From DATAFT01 sp035544635 (GTDB lineage: Bacteria; Acidobacteriota; Thermoanaerobaculia; Multivoradales; Multivoraceae), in NCBI GenBank assembly GCA_035544635.1, contig DATKDQ010000051.1, forward strand, positions 1-24,456: a stretch of DNA of 24,456 nt, read 5' to 3'. Below the pieces are notes generated by a model. It did no database searches, had not been told where the DNA came from, and saw only the letters and a list, made by a program, of their open reading frames with translations. Position numbers and translations under genes: made by a program. Within the stretch, counting starts at the first letter, position 1, and each line of letters begins with the position of its first letter. This document shows, piece by piece, positions 11,225-19,155 of this stretch.

Positions 11225-12964
11225 CATCAGATCGTTGAACGCGTCGAGCGTCGGCGGCGAAGGCTCGACCCCGAGCTCGTGGAGCAGGACGTGCCGCAGC
11301 CGCTGATACTGGCGGTTCACGAGATCGCGGCGGCCGCGCGCGGCGTAGATGCGCATGATCGACACGTGGACCCCCTCCTCGAGCGGGTCCTCGAGCAGGA
11401 GCGTCCGGTACGCGTCCTCGGCCTCGGTCAGCCGGCCGAGGCGGGCCTTGAGATCGCCGAGGCGCCGCAGAAGATCCGTGAAGCGGAGCTGCAGCTCGTC
11501 GCGCTGCGCCAGGATCCAGCGATCGCTCCATCCCTGCAGGAAGGCCCCGTGGTAGAGCCGCCAGGCGGCCTCCCAGCTCCGCTCGGCCTCTTCGGCGCGG
11601 TTGCGCGCCAGATGCCCTGCGCCTTCCTCGACGCGCTCGAGAAACGAGCGCACGTCGACCTCCCAGCGCAGCGCCGGATCGAGCGAATAGACGCCGTCGC
11701 GCAGCAGGACGACAGCGCCGTGCGCGCTGCCCGGCCAGACGCTCCGGCGCAGCCAGGACACCGCCGGGTGCAGGTTGCGCCGGATCACGTCCTCGCTCGC
11801 GTCCGGCCAGAGGATGCTCACGATCTCCTCGCGCGAGGCCTGGAGATCCGGCGCCGATGCGAGGTAAGCGAGGATCCGCAGCGGGCGCTTGAAGCTCCAT
11901 GCCACGGGAGTCATGCGACCCGAGGAATCGCACCGCTCGACGCGTGGCATTCCGAGGAGTGTGATCCGGACGTCGGCCGCGGCAGGGTGCCGATCGCGCT
12001 CCTCGATCTCCGCCGCGCCGGGCAGCGACCCGCGGGCGGTCAAGCCGCTGGCGACCGCGACCCGGTTCCCCCTCGGGTCGCCCCGGGGCGCGGCCGCGCC
12101 GTCTAGCGTCGACGCGGCGCTGCGCTCCTCACCCACCCGCGCCGGCAGGCCCGCGCGGCGCAGCGTCGCCTCGACGGCGAGAAAGGCGGTGAGCGGCGCC
12201 GGCAGCAGGAGCCGACCCTGCGCGCACCGGCGCGGCAGCGCCATCCGCTCCAGCATGCCGCGCAGAGTCGTCTCGCGCCGTGCGCTGTCTTCGCCGGACA
12301 GGAACGTCTCCCACGGGACCGGTACGCGCGCCGCGAGCTCGAGCAGGAGCGCCTCTTCGTCCGCCGTGAGCGTCGTTAGCACGCGCTCGCGCAGGAAGTC
12401 GGCGAGCGGCTCCCAGAGCGCCCGATCGTCGCCGCCGAAGCGGCCGCTCGCGGTCGAGGGATCCCGCGCCCACATCGAAAGCGGATAGAGCCAGCCGTCG
12501 CTGCGCTCGAGCAGCCTCTCCGCGTCGGCGCCGGTGAGCAGTCGGCCTGCGGCTCCGCGCCACAGCTTTCGGATCTCGTCGGCGCGCAGGAGGAGGCTCT
12601 CGGGTGGAGTCGCGATCGATCCTCCCGGAACCTCGATGCGCCGCTCGCCGGCCACCAGGAGCCGCTGGCCCGGCCGCAGCCACGACGCCACCGGCGCGAG
12701 ACCGTGCGGGACGCGGTCACCTTCGCACACCAGCAGCGCGGGGCGTCGCCCGATCCGGCGACGCAACCTCTGCTCCAGCTTGTCCGGTGCCGCGAGCCAC
12801 GCCGCCGGAAGGTACTCCGCGCCCGGCTGGTCCTCGAGCAGAGCCTGAAGGATCGCGCGCTTCCCGGTCCCGGCCCACCCCCAGAGCTGCACCACGGGCG
12901 CATCGAGGGCGTCGAGAAGAGCGCGCACGCGCGCGTAATGCGGCGGGCGTTCCATGATGGTCAT
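11219..12964 (-). CDS. BTAD-type transcriptional regulator with N-terminal NTPase-like domain
   Basis: From ATG 12964 the protein is 581 aa. The N-terminal part (about residues 20-270) looks like a STAND/AAA-type ATPase with P-loop GWAGTGKR (29-36), whose usual Ser/Thr after the lysine is Arg, and a weak Walker B. At about 332-430 is a winged-helix domain of the OmpR/SARP type (VRITLLGMPRV, SREEIVSILWPDASEDVIRRNLHPAVSWLRR, GVYSLDP). A BTAD/TPR-like helical domain follows to the end (AYRTLLLEDPLEEGVHVSIMRIYAARGRRDLVNRQYQRLRHVLLHELGVEPSPPT). The order is opposite to classical AfsR (DNA-binding first) but occurs in MalT-like/BTAD hybrids. An alternative GTG at 13048 overlaps the udg stop by 4 bases (GTGA), giving 609 aa with a low-complexity leader. 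Target genes are unknown. Confidence 0.8.
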   Translation of the reverse strand: MTIMERPPHYARVRALLDALDAPVVQLWGWAGTGKRAILQALLEDQPGAEYLPAAWLAAPDKLEQRLRRRIGRRPALLVCEGDRVPHGLAPVASWLRPGQRLLVAGERRIEVPGGSIATPPESLLLRADEIRKLWRGAAGRLLTGADAERLLERSDGWLYPLSMWARDPSTASGRFGGDDRALWEPLADFLRERVLTTLTADEEALLLELAARVPVPWETFLSGEDSARRETTLRGMLERMALPRRCAQGRLLLPAPLTAFLAVEATLRRAGLPARVGEERSAASTLDGAAAPRGDPRGNRVAVASGLTARGSLPGAAEIEERDRHPAAADVRITLLGMPRVERCDSSGRMTPVAWSFKRPLRILAYLASAPDLQASREEIVSILWPDASEDVIRRNLHPAVSWLRRSVWPGSAHGAVVLLRDGVYSLDPALRWEVDVRSFLERVEEGAGHLARNRAEEAERSWEAAWRLYHGAFLQGWSDRWILAQRDELQLRFTDLLRRLGDLKARLGRLTEAEDAYRTLLLEDPLEEGVHVSIMRIYAARGRRDLVNRQYQRLRHVLLHELGVEPSPPTLDAFNDLML

Positions 12965-13044
12965 CCCGCGGGGTGCGGTGGCGTCCGGCGGCGGCTCCCG
13001 TTCCTCACCGTCCCACCGCGGGTCACGCCCCGCGATCGACGCGC

Positions 13045-13866
13045 TCACGCCGGCGCGAGCTCGCCCAGGCGGTCGCGCACGATCTTCATGTCCTCCCAGG
13101 TCGGCCGCTTGAGCCCTGGATCGCGCAGCAGCGCCGCCGGGTGATACGTCACCCGCAGCGGGATCCCGGAGATCTGCCACCACTCTCCCCGCAGTCGGCC
13201 GACCGGGAGGTCGCTCCCCAGGAGCGTCTGTGCCGCGACCCGGCCCAGCGCCACCACCACGCGCGGCCGGACCAGGGCGATCTGTCCGTCGAGATACGAG
13301 CGGCACGCCGCGACCTCCTCCGGACGCGGGTCGCGGTTCTGCGGCGGCCTGCACTTGACGATGTTCGCGATGTAGACCCGATCCCGCGGGCGGTCGATGG
13401 CGAGGAGGATCCGGGTGAGGAGCTCGCCCGCCGGCCCGACGAAGGGAAGGCCCTGGCGATCCTCGCGCGCGCCCGGACCTTCGCCGATGACCATGAGGTC
13501 GGCGTCGGGATCGCCGCAGCCGAACACCACGTGGGTGCGGCTCTGGGCGAGGTCGCAGCGCTCGCATCCGCGAGCCTCGGCGGCTAGCTGCTCGAGCGCG
13601 CTCGCCCGCTCCGGAGCCGTGAGCACGGAAGCGGCGGAGCCGAGGGAAGTGGCGGAGGTAGCGGGCGGCGTCGCGACTCCCTCGCGGGCGTTGCGCGTCG
13701 TGCGCGGCGACGCGCCGGCAGCTTCGTCGCCGCTGGCGCGAGCGGCGGGTGAGGAGGCGCCCGCGGCGGGGTGACGGTAGACCACGTCCCACCCGAGATC
13801 GCGCAGATAGCGCAGTGCTGCGGCGAGATCCACGCCGCCAGCAGCGATTTCCCCGTCGTCTCTCAA
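13045..13866 (-). CDS. udg: Family 4 uracil-DNA glycosylase (4Fe-4S)
   Basis: The 273-aa protein excises uracil from DNA to start base-excision repair. The C-terminal 175 residues carry every family-4 mark: motif GEGPGARED (128-136) with LPFVGPAGELL, cluster cysteines C101 and C104 (GCERCDLAQ) plus C172 and C188 (spacing 15), and motif TYHPAALLR with H242. The N-terminal 98 residues are a family-like helix (AALRYLRDLGWDVVYRHP) followed by an Ala/Ser/Thr/Pro-rich linker longer than usual. TTG 13866 was chosen because GGGAGAG lies 4-5 bases upstream; GTG 13833 is the alternative. It is 56 bases downstream of coaBC, and its TGA overlaps a possible GTG start of the next gene. Confidence 0.92.
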   Translation of the reverse strand: MRDDGEIAAGGVDLAAALRYLRDLGWDVVYRHPAAGASSPAARASGDEAAGASPRTTRNAREGVATPPATSATSLGSAASVLTAPERASALEQLAAEARGCERCDLAQSRTHVVFGCGDPDADLMVIGEGPGAREDRQGLPFVGPAGELLTRILLAIDRPRDRVYIANIVKCRPPQNRDPRPEEVAACRSYLDGQIALVRPRVVVALGRVAAQTLLGSDLPVGRLRGEWWQISGIPLRVTYHPAALLRDPGLKRPTWEDMKIVRDRLGELAPA

Positions 13867-13922
13867 TGACTCTCCCGGCGGGGCCGATCCTACTCGCCCG
13901 GCGCCACCAGGGGAATCCGCGG

Positions 13923-15119
13923 TCAGCGGGCGCAGGATGCGGTCGCGAGACCGGGCGCGAGGAGGTCGAGCAGGGCGCGCGCGATCACCGCCTTGGGCGC
14001 CCGCTCGAAGCGGACGACGCCGCCGTCGCGGCCGTAGACCACCACCTCGTTGTGATCGCTCGAGAACCCGATGTCGGAGCGCGACACGTCGTTCGCCACC
14101 AGGAAGTCGACGCGCTTGCGCTCGAGCTTGGCGCGCGCGTTCTGCTCCAAGTCCTCGGTCTCCGCCGCGAACCCGACGCGCACGGCCCGCGGCGCCCGCT
14201 CGGCGAGACCGGCCAGAAGATCCGGGTTCTCGGTGAGCGCGATCTCGCGCAGGCCCTCCTCCTTCTTGATCTTGCGCCGCGCCGGGTTCGCCGGACGGTA
14301 GTCGCTGACCGCCGCCGCCATGATCACGAGGTCGGCGCGGGGCGCCACCCGGCCAAGCGCCTCCTCCATCTCTCCCGCGCTCTCGACGTCGATCCGCTCG
14401 ACACCGCGAGGCGTCGGGAGCGTGACCGGACCCGCCACCAGGATCGACCGCGCCCCTCGCCGCGCGGCCTCCTCGGCGAGCGCGAAGCCCATCTTGCCGC
14501 TCGAACGATTGGCCAGGAAGCGCACCGCGTCGACCGGCTCCCAGGTCGGTCCCGCGGTCACGACCACAGTTCGGCCCTGGAGATCCCCGGCGCCCACGCT
14601 CTCGACGGCGTCGACGATCACCTCGGGCTCGACCATCCTTCCCCACCCCGCCTCGCCCGAAGCGAGGCTGCCTTCGGTCGGGCCCACCACGACCACCCCG
14701 CGCTCGCGCAGCCGCTGCACGTGATCCTGCACCGTCGGCTTCGCCCACATCGCCGAATGCATCGCCGGCGCGACGATGAGGCGCCCCTCGTGGGCGAGCG
14801 CAACCGTAGTGAGGAACCCGTCGGCTAGCCCAAGCGCGAGCCGCGCCAGCACGTCGGCCGTGGCGGGCGCTACGCACAGCGCGTCGGCCCACTGGGCGGC
14901 GACGATGTGCTGCTCCTCGCCGGAGCCGTCCGGCTGGAGATAGTCGTCGGTGTAGACGCGATGCTGGGACAGCACCTCGAGCGTGAGCGGGGTGACGAAG
15001 CTCTCGCCGGCCCGGGTGAGCGCGCAGCGCACCTCGTGGCCGCGCTCCCGCAGGCGGCGCACCAGATGAGGCGTCTTGAAGGCGGCGATGCCGCCGCTCA
15101 CGCCCACGAGAACGCGCAT
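13923..15119 (-). CDS. coaBC: Bifunctional phosphopantothenoylcysteine decarboxylase / phosphopantothenate-cysteine ligase
   Basis: The 398-aa protein performs two consecutive steps of coenzyme A synthesis. CoaC (flavoprotein, about residues 1-175): GVSGGIAAFKTPHLVRRL, catalytic H71 in HIVAAQWADALCVAPATADVLA, APAMHSAMW at 118-125, and LASGEAGWGRM at 152-162. CoaB (about 180-398): VVVTAGPTWEPVDAVRFLANRSSGKMG, AAAVSDYRP at 268-276 and the KIKK segment. Two CoaC positions differ from E. coli Dfp: the Asn of PAMN is H121, and the position of the mobile-loop Cys (ACGD) is S154. I believe such variants occur elsewhere, so loss of function is not implied. ATG 15119 lies after GGAGGAGG about 12 bases upstream. 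It follows rpoZ in the operon. Confidence 0.95.
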   Translation of the reverse strand: MRVLVGVSGGIAAFKTPHLVRRLRERGHEVRCALTRAGESFVTPLTLEVLSQHRVYTDDYLQPDGSGEEQHIVAAQWADALCVAPATADVLARLALGLADGFLTTVALAHEGRLIVAPAMHSAMWAKPTVQDHVQRLRERGVVVVGPTEGSLASGEAGWGRMVEPEVIVDAVESVGAGDLQGRTVVVTAGPTWEPVDAVRFLANRSSGKMGFALAEEAARRGARSILVAGPVTLPTPRGVERIDVESAGEMEEALGRVAPRADLVIMAAAVSDYRPANPARRKIKKEEGLREIALTENPDLLAGLAERAPRAVRVGFAAETEDLEQNARAKLERKRVDFLVANDVSRSDIGFSSDHNEVVVYGRDGGVVRFERAPKAVIARALLDLLAPGLATASCAR

Positions 15120-15172
15120 GGTCCCGCTGCGCCTCCTCCGGAGGCCCGCTCGCCGCGGGCCCGCCGGCGCTC

Positions 15173-15436
15173 CTAGACGGCCGGCTCGCCCTCGACGACC
15201 TCGCTGCCCGCAGCCTCGCCGTCGGTCTCGCCCTCTGCCGGCACGGTCGGCGGCGGAGGACCGTAATCCCAGCTCACCGCGTTGCCGAGGATCTCGTCCA
15301 TGGCGCCCCTCGCGACCTTGGTCGTGCGGTACTGCATCTTGGGGCGAGCGCCGCGCATCACCTGCTCGGCGCGACGGGCCGCGAGCAGGATGAAGCGGAA
15401 CTTGCTGTCGATCTTCGAGGCTTCCAGATTCTCCAT
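15173..15436 (-). CDS. rpoZ: RNA polymerase omega subunit
   Basis: The 87-aa protein begins MENLEASKIDSKFRFILLAARRAEQVMRGARPKM, the omega helix that wraps the beta-prime C-terminus, with RFILLAARRAEQVMRGARP as the recognisable core and KVARGAMDEILG after it. Omega assists RNA polymerase assembly. The last 28 residues (PPPPTVPAEGETDGEAAGSE and onward) are an acidic, proline-rich tail absent from the core family. ATG 15436 has AAGGAG 5 bases upstream, a strong site that excludes the longer in-frame extension to 15646. It sits between gmk and coaBC, a common order. Confidence 0.92.
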   Translation of the reverse strand: MENLEASKIDSKFRFILLAARRAEQVMRGARPKMQYRTTKVARGAMDEILGNAVSWDYGPPPPTVPAEGETDGEAAGSEVVEGEPAV

Positions 15437-15497
15437 GTCGACTCCTTGCTGCGCGCCGTCCTGCCGCTCTCGCCCGCGGGAGACTCTCGCCCCCTGG

Positions 15498-16181
15498 TCA
15501 GAGACGGCTCCGCGTCCGCTGGAACCCCTCGAGCACGACCGCGACCTGATCGCGCATACGAGCCTGCCGGTGGCGCTTTTCCAGGATGATGGAGGCAAGC
15601 ACACGGCTTGCCAAGTCGATCTCGCAGTTGATAATAACATACTCATAATTGGCGAACGCCCGGATCTCCTCCAGCGCCACCGCGAGCCGCCGGCCGATCA
15701 CCTCCTCTTCGTCGAGCTTGCGCTCGAGCAGGCGCCGCCGCAGCTCCTCGAAGGTCGGCGGCAGAACGAAGATCCCGTGGACCGCGCCGCGGTCGAGCCC
15801 CGCACGGTTCACGAGCACCTGACGGGCGCCCTGCACGTCGATGTCGAGGAGGACGTCGCTGCCGCTCTCGAGCCGGGGGATCACCTCGTCGAGCGACGTA
15901 CCGTAGAGCTGGTCGTGCACCCGCGCCCACTCCAGGAAGCGTCCTCCGACAGCCATCCCCTCGAACACCTCGTGCGACACGAAGTGGTAGTCGTCGCCGT
16001 CGATCTCCCCCGAACGGGGGGCCCGCGTGGTGTGGCTCACCGAGAAGACGACCCGATCGAGATCGCCGCTGTCGAGCAGGCGCCGGATCAAGCTCGTCTT
16101 GCCGCTCCCCGAGGGACCGGAGAGGATGAAGAGCTCTCCCCGAGAGCCTCCGCGCCGCACCGTGGGGGAGCTACTCGACAT
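15498..16181 (-). CDS. gmk: Guanylate kinase
   Basis: The 227-aa product phosphorylates GMP to GDP with ATP, downstream of the GuaB pathway also encoded in this window. It has P-loop GPSGSGKTS at residues 22-30, SVSHTTRAPRSGEIDGDDYHFVS (GMP-binding region), FLEWARVHDQLYGTS, DIDVQGARQV, and the lid/C-terminal IFVLPPTFEELRRRL and EEIRAFANYEYVIIN. Length is typical with a short C-terminal extension. ATG 16181 overlaps the end of yicC by 11 bases; a GTG at 16196 would add five residues. It is 61 bases upstream of rpoZ. Confidence 0.96.
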   Translation of the reverse strand: MSSSSPTVRRGGSRGELFILSGPSGSGKTSLIRRLLDSGDLDRVVFSVSHTTRAPRSGEIDGDDYHFVSHEVFEGMAVGGRFLEWARVHDQLYGTSLDEVIPRLESGSDVLLDIDVQGARQVLVNRAGLDRGAVHGIFVLPPTFEELRRRLLERKLDEEEVIGRRLAVALEEIRAFANYEYVIINCEIDLASRVLASIILEKRHRQARMRDQVAVVLEGFQRTRSRL

Positions 16182-17091
16182 TCTGTACCTGCTCACGCAT
16201 CTGCTCGCTCTGCAGGCGAGCGTCCATCACCGTCCTGATCATCTCGAGGTCGCGGCACTTCGCGGCCACCGTCGAGAGCTCGCGCAGGATCTCCTGCAGC
16301 AGGATGTCCAGGCGCCGTCCGGTCGGCGGAGCTCCCTGGAGAATGACGGTGCCCTGATCGATGTGAGCGCGCAGCCGTTCGAGCTCCTCGTTGACGTCGC
16401 TCTTCTCGACCAGGAGCGCCACCTCCTGCTCGAGGCGCTGCTGGTCGGGCAGGGCGCCGCCCACCAGCGAGCGCAGCCGCTCCTCGAGCTGCCTCAGATA
16501 CTGCTGCGTCACCTCGCCACGCCGTCCGGCGAGCGTGGAGGTGAGCTCGCGCAGCCGCTCGAAGCCACGGCGCAGCTCGTCCTCGAGGCTCGCCCCCTCG
16601 GCGCGGCGCGAGGCGAGCGTCTGCTCCAGGGCGCGCGCTGCGACCTCGCGCAGGAGCGCATCGTCGTCGCCGTCCCAGCCCGGGCCCCGGGGCGAGGTGC
16701 GGACCAGCCCCGGCACCCGCAGCAGATCGCCCGACCGGAGGCCGCCTTCGGTGAGACCCTCGCCTCGCAGCTCCTCCGCCAGCCGAGCGAGCGCGGCGGC
16801 GAGCGGACGATCGAGGTCCACATCGAGCTGCGCCTCGGTCACCGGATCGACGTTCACCGCCACCTCCACGCGGCCGCGATGCAACCGCGCCTTGAGCATG
16901 GCGCGCAGATCCGGCTCCGCGCTTCGGCAGGCTTCCTTCAGGCGCAGCACCAGGTCGAGCCCGCGGTGGTTCACGGTGCGAATCTCGACCGTGACGCGAT
17001 AGCGGGCGCTCGCGCCGCTCGCGGCACCGAACCCGGTCATGCTCACCACAGCGCCGTCACCCGAGACCCGCCCGCCCATGGCCGAGCTCAT
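16171..17091 (-). CDS. yicC: YicC-family endoribonuclease-like protein
   Basis: The 306-aa product begins its conserved part at SMTGFGAASG, the hallmark start of YicC, then VEIRTVNHRGLDLVLRLKEACRSAEPDLRAMLKARLHRGRVEVAVNV. The C-terminal DUF1732 part contains EKSDVNEELERLRAHIDQ and GRRLDILLQEILRELSTVAAKCRDLEMIRTVMDARLQSEQMREQVQNVE, which is family-diagnostic. E. coli YicC has been described as an RNase involved in small-RNA turnover; beyond that the family role is poorly fixed. ATG 17091 overlaps the lpxB stop as ATGA; starting at ATG 17040 would match the usual family start and drop 17 residues. It is directly upstream of gmk, as in many bacteria. Confidence 0.9.
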   Translation of the reverse strand: MSSAMGGRVSGDGAVVSMTGFGAASGASARYRVTVEIRTVNHRGLDLVLRLKEACRSAEPDLRAMLKARLHRGRVEVAVNVDPVTEAQLDVDLDRPLAAALARLAEELRGEGLTEGGLRSGDLLRVPGLVRTSPRGPGWDGDDDALLREVAARALEQTLASRRAEGASLEDELRRGFERLRELTSTLAGRRGEVTQQYLRQLEERLRSLVGGALPDQQRLEQEVALLVEKSDVNEELERLRAHIDQGTVILQGAPPTGRRLDILLQEILRELSTVAAKCRDLEMIRTVMDARLQSEQMREQVQNVE

Positions 17092-18215
17092 GCCGCTTCG
17101 GCCAGAATCGCGGCGACCTCCTCGGCCGCGCGCCGACTGGCTCCGGCCTCGCCCAGAAGCTCGCGCAGCGGCTCGAGCGATCGTCGCATCGCCAGTAGAG
17201 ACGCGCGATCGTCGAGAAGTCTTTCCACCAGGCGCCGGATCCGCTCCGGATGGACGTCCCTCTGCACCAGCTCCGGCGCGACCTCGCGGCCCAGCACCAG
17301 GTTGACGAGGCCGATGTTGGGCACTCGGAGGAGCAGACGGCCCAAAAGCGACGTCACCAGCGAGACGCGATAGAGGACGATCATCGGCGTACCGACGAGA
17401 CCGACCTCGAGCGTCGCGGTGCCCGAGGCGCAGAGCGCCAGATGGCATGAGGCGAGCGCTGCCAGGCGGCCCTCGCGGATGCGCTGCAGGCGAAGCGTGG
17501 TGCCGGCCAGGAGCTGGTCGAGCAGGCCGCGCGGCAACGTGGGGGCCTCGATCAACACCACCTCGAGAGGCCGTTCGAGCTGAACTCGCTCGAGCGCCCC
17601 GAGCATCGCGCCGAGGAGGGCCCGGACCTCGCTCTCCCGCGATCCGGGGAGGAGCGCGATCCTCGGCGGCCGCGCGGTGCCGTCCTCCAGCACGTGATCC
17701 AGCCGCGGCACCTCGTCGACCAGCGGATGTCCGACGTGGCGTACCGGTACGCCCTGGCGCCGGTAGATCTCCTCCTCGAACGCGAACAACACCAGCATCT
17801 TCCGCACCCGCCGCGCGATCGAGCGCACTCGCCCCATCCGCCAGGCCCAGATCTGGGGGCTCACGTAGTAGATCACCGGCACCCCGCGTCGCCGCAGGCG
17901 TCGCGCCAGATGCAGGTTGAAGCCCGGCGAGTCGATGAGCAGGGCGGCGGCGGGCCGGCGACGCTCGGTCTCGGCCAGGAGCGCGCGCAGGATGCGCCGC
18001 GCCCTCGCTACCACCTTGAGCGCCTCGGAGATGCCGACCACCGCGATCTCGCGGCTGTGAGCGACGCTCGCCAGGCCCTGCTCGTGCATCTCGTCGCCGC
18101 CGAGACCGAAGCAGTCGAGATCAGGCACCAGCGCCCGCAGCTCGGCGAGTAGCCGCGCGCCGTGCTGATCCCCGGACGCCTCGCCGGCCACGACCAGCAG
18201 GCTGGAGGGGCTCAT
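17088..18215 (-). CDS. lpxB: Lipid-A-disaccharide synthase
   Basis: The 375-aa protein is of usual length for LpxB (about 380). It has the GT-B N-terminus LLVVAGEASGDQHGARLLAEL, then FGLGGDEMHEQGL, VVGISEALKV, IDSPGFNLHLARRLRRRGVPVIYYVSPQIWAWR, VGHPLVDEVPR, LLPGSRESEV, and the donor-site region CASGTATLEVGLVGTPMIVLYRVS. It condenses UDP-2,3-diacylglucosamine with lipid X into the lipid A disaccharide at the inner membrane. Its presence is the best evidence for an outer membrane with lipid A. ATG 18215 overlaps the stop of the preceding small membrane gene as ATGA, and its own stop overlaps the yicC start as ATGA. No other lpx genes are in the window. Confidence 0.95.
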   Translation of the reverse strand: MSPSSLLVVAGEASGDQHGARLLAELRALVPDLDCFGLGGDEMHEQGLASVAHSREIAVVGISEALKVVARARRILRALLAETERRRPAAALLIDSPGFNLHLARRLRRRGVPVIYYVSPQIWAWRMGRVRSIARRVRKMLVLFAFEEEIYRRQGVPVRHVGHPLVDEVPRLDHVLEDGTARPPRIALLPGSRESEVRALLGAMLGALERVQLERPLEVVLIEAPTLPRGLLDQLLAGTTLRLQRIREGRLAALASCHLALCASGTATLEVGLVGTPMIVLYRVSLVTSLLGRLLLRVPNIGLVNLVLGREVAPELVQRDVHPERIRRLVERLLDDRASLLAMRRSLEPLRELLGEAGASRRAAEEVAAILAEAA

Positions 18216-18403
18216 GGAATCGGCGCGGGAGGGCCGGACGGGAACGGATACATGAGCCAGGCAAGCGCGATCGCGCCCACCACGAGCCCGAGGAAGATCT
18301 GGAGAAAGAGTTTCACCTGCTCGCGCAGCTCGCGCCGCCACAGGATAGCGAAGAAAGCGGCTAGCAGGAGGGCGTACGCCACCATCAGGTTGAAGTGGCT
18401 CAC
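18212..18403 (-). CDS. Small two-helix membrane protein of unknown function
   Basis: A 63-aa protein with two hydrophobic helices: about residues 6-22 (LMVAYALLLAAFFAILW) and 32-52 (LFLQIFLGLVVGAIALAWLMY), joined by a charged RRELREQVK loop, with a Pro-rich end. I do not recognise a family. Reality is supported by its coupling: its GTG start overlaps the upstream TGA as GTGA (18403-18400), preceded by GGAGAG at 5 bases, and its TGA overlaps the lpxB ATG. An internal ATG at 18385 is an alternative. Placement suggests a membrane role near envelope biogenesis, but that is context only. Confidence 0.65.
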   Translation of the reverse strand: MSHFNLMVAYALLLAAFFAILWRRELREQVKLFLQIFLGLVVGAIALAWLMYPFPSGPPAPIP

Positions 18404-18810
18404 TCCTTCTCTCCGCGCGCGATGTCCCAGGCGTCGAGGAGGAGCATGACGTTCATGAGCCCGGCGGTCAGCACGAACGCCTTGCCGTACTCGTAGCTGG
18501 CGGCGTCGATGTCGCCGGTATAGCCCAGCGCGAGCAGCAGGAAGTACGGCAGCCCCATACCGGCGCACGCCAGGGTCGCGAGCGTCTGGAGCGGCTGTCC
18601 GAGGTTGCGGTAGAGCTCGCCGTCGAGCGAGCACCCCAGCGCGAGGGTGGCGAGAACGATGCCGAAGAAGGCGATCCCGCGCGCACGCCGCCCGAGAAAC
18701 ACGTGGCCAGCGCCCGGCACCAGCCACGCCAGCACTACCGCCAGGGACACCGTGGCGCTGGTGGCGGAGGTGGCCGGCGACCGCACGTCCCGATTCGAGG
18801 AATCCACCAC
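18400..18810 (-). CDS. Multi-pass membrane protein of unknown function (possibly DUF6677-like)
   Basis: The 136-aa protein has a short Ser/Thr/Ala-rich N-terminus and about four membrane segments (near residues 22-40, 45-63, 80-100 and 112-128). The first contains AWLVPGAGHVFLGRRARGIAFF, a pattern shared by small TM2-like and DUF6677-like membrane proteins (AWLxPGxGHxxLGRxxRG). The loop TGDIDAASYEYGKAF precedes the last helix. No enzyme motif is visible. The start is one of two adjacent GTG codons (18810 or 18807), with TAGG about 5-8 bases upstream. It is 6 bases after the IHF/HU stop and translationally coupled to the next small gene. Confidence 0.72.
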   Translation of the reverse strand: MVDSSNRDVRSPATSATSATVSLAVVLAWLVPGAGHVFLGRRARGIAFFGIVLATLALGCSLDGELYRNLGQPLQTLATLACAGMGLPYFLLLALGYTGDIDAASYEYGKAFVLTAGLMNVMLLLDAWDIARGEKE

Positions 18811-18816
18811 GCGCGC

Positions 18817-19110
18817 CTAGCCGTCGCCATTGAGCAGCTCGCGAAGCTCCTTGCCGGGCTTGAAGTACGGGATGCTCTTCGACGGTACCTCGACGCGCGC
18901 TCCGGTCTTCGGGTTGCGCCCCGTTCGCGAGCCGCGCTGCCGAATCCTGAAGCTGCCGAAGCCGCGAAGCTCGATCTTCTCGCCGTCCTTGAGCGAATCG
19001 ACGATGCTTTCGAACACCGTGTTGACCATGATCTCGGCGTGCTTCTTGGTGAGCTGGGTCGTCCGCGCGACCTGATCGACGAGCTCCGCCTTCGTCATCC
19101 CTCCTCGCAT
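18817..19110 (-). CDS. HU/IHF-family DNA-bending protein (IHF-beta-like)
   Basis: The 97-aa protein matches the HU/IHF fold: MTKAELVDQVARTTQLTKKHAEIMVNTVFESIVDSLKDGEKIELRGFGSFRIRQR, then RNPKTG (65-70), whose Pro67 is the intercalating residue at the tip of the beta arm, and VPSKSIPYFKPGKELRELLN. The ending and its position right after rpsA match IHF-beta (himD/ihfB) of proteobacteria, though HU cannot be excluded. It bends DNA in the nucleoid and at promoters and recombination sites. ATG 19110 has AAGGAG 9 bases upstream; the internal ATG 19098 has AGGAGG only 1 base away, too close. Two membrane genes follow. Confidence 0.92.
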   Translation of the reverse strand: MRGGMTKAELVDQVARTTQLTKKHAEIMVNTVFESIVDSLKDGEKIELRGFGSFRIRQRGSRTGRNPKTGARVEVPSKSIPYFKPGKELRELLNGDG

Positions 19111-19155
19111 CTCCAACCTCTCCTTAGCGTCCGGACTGGCTCCCACCGATCGGCT

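Noticed and set aside
9666..11933. Long reverse-strand open frame antisense to the phosphatase-superfamily gene
   Set aside because: Low-complexity shadow translation; the forward frame carries all superfamily motifs and the frame also crosses into the convergent regulator gene.
12965..13792. N-terminal extension of the regulator reading frame upstream into udg
   Set aside because: It overlaps a certain udg gene in another frame and is Arg/Gly/Pro-rich. Only the part from GTG 13048 is a reasonable alternative start.
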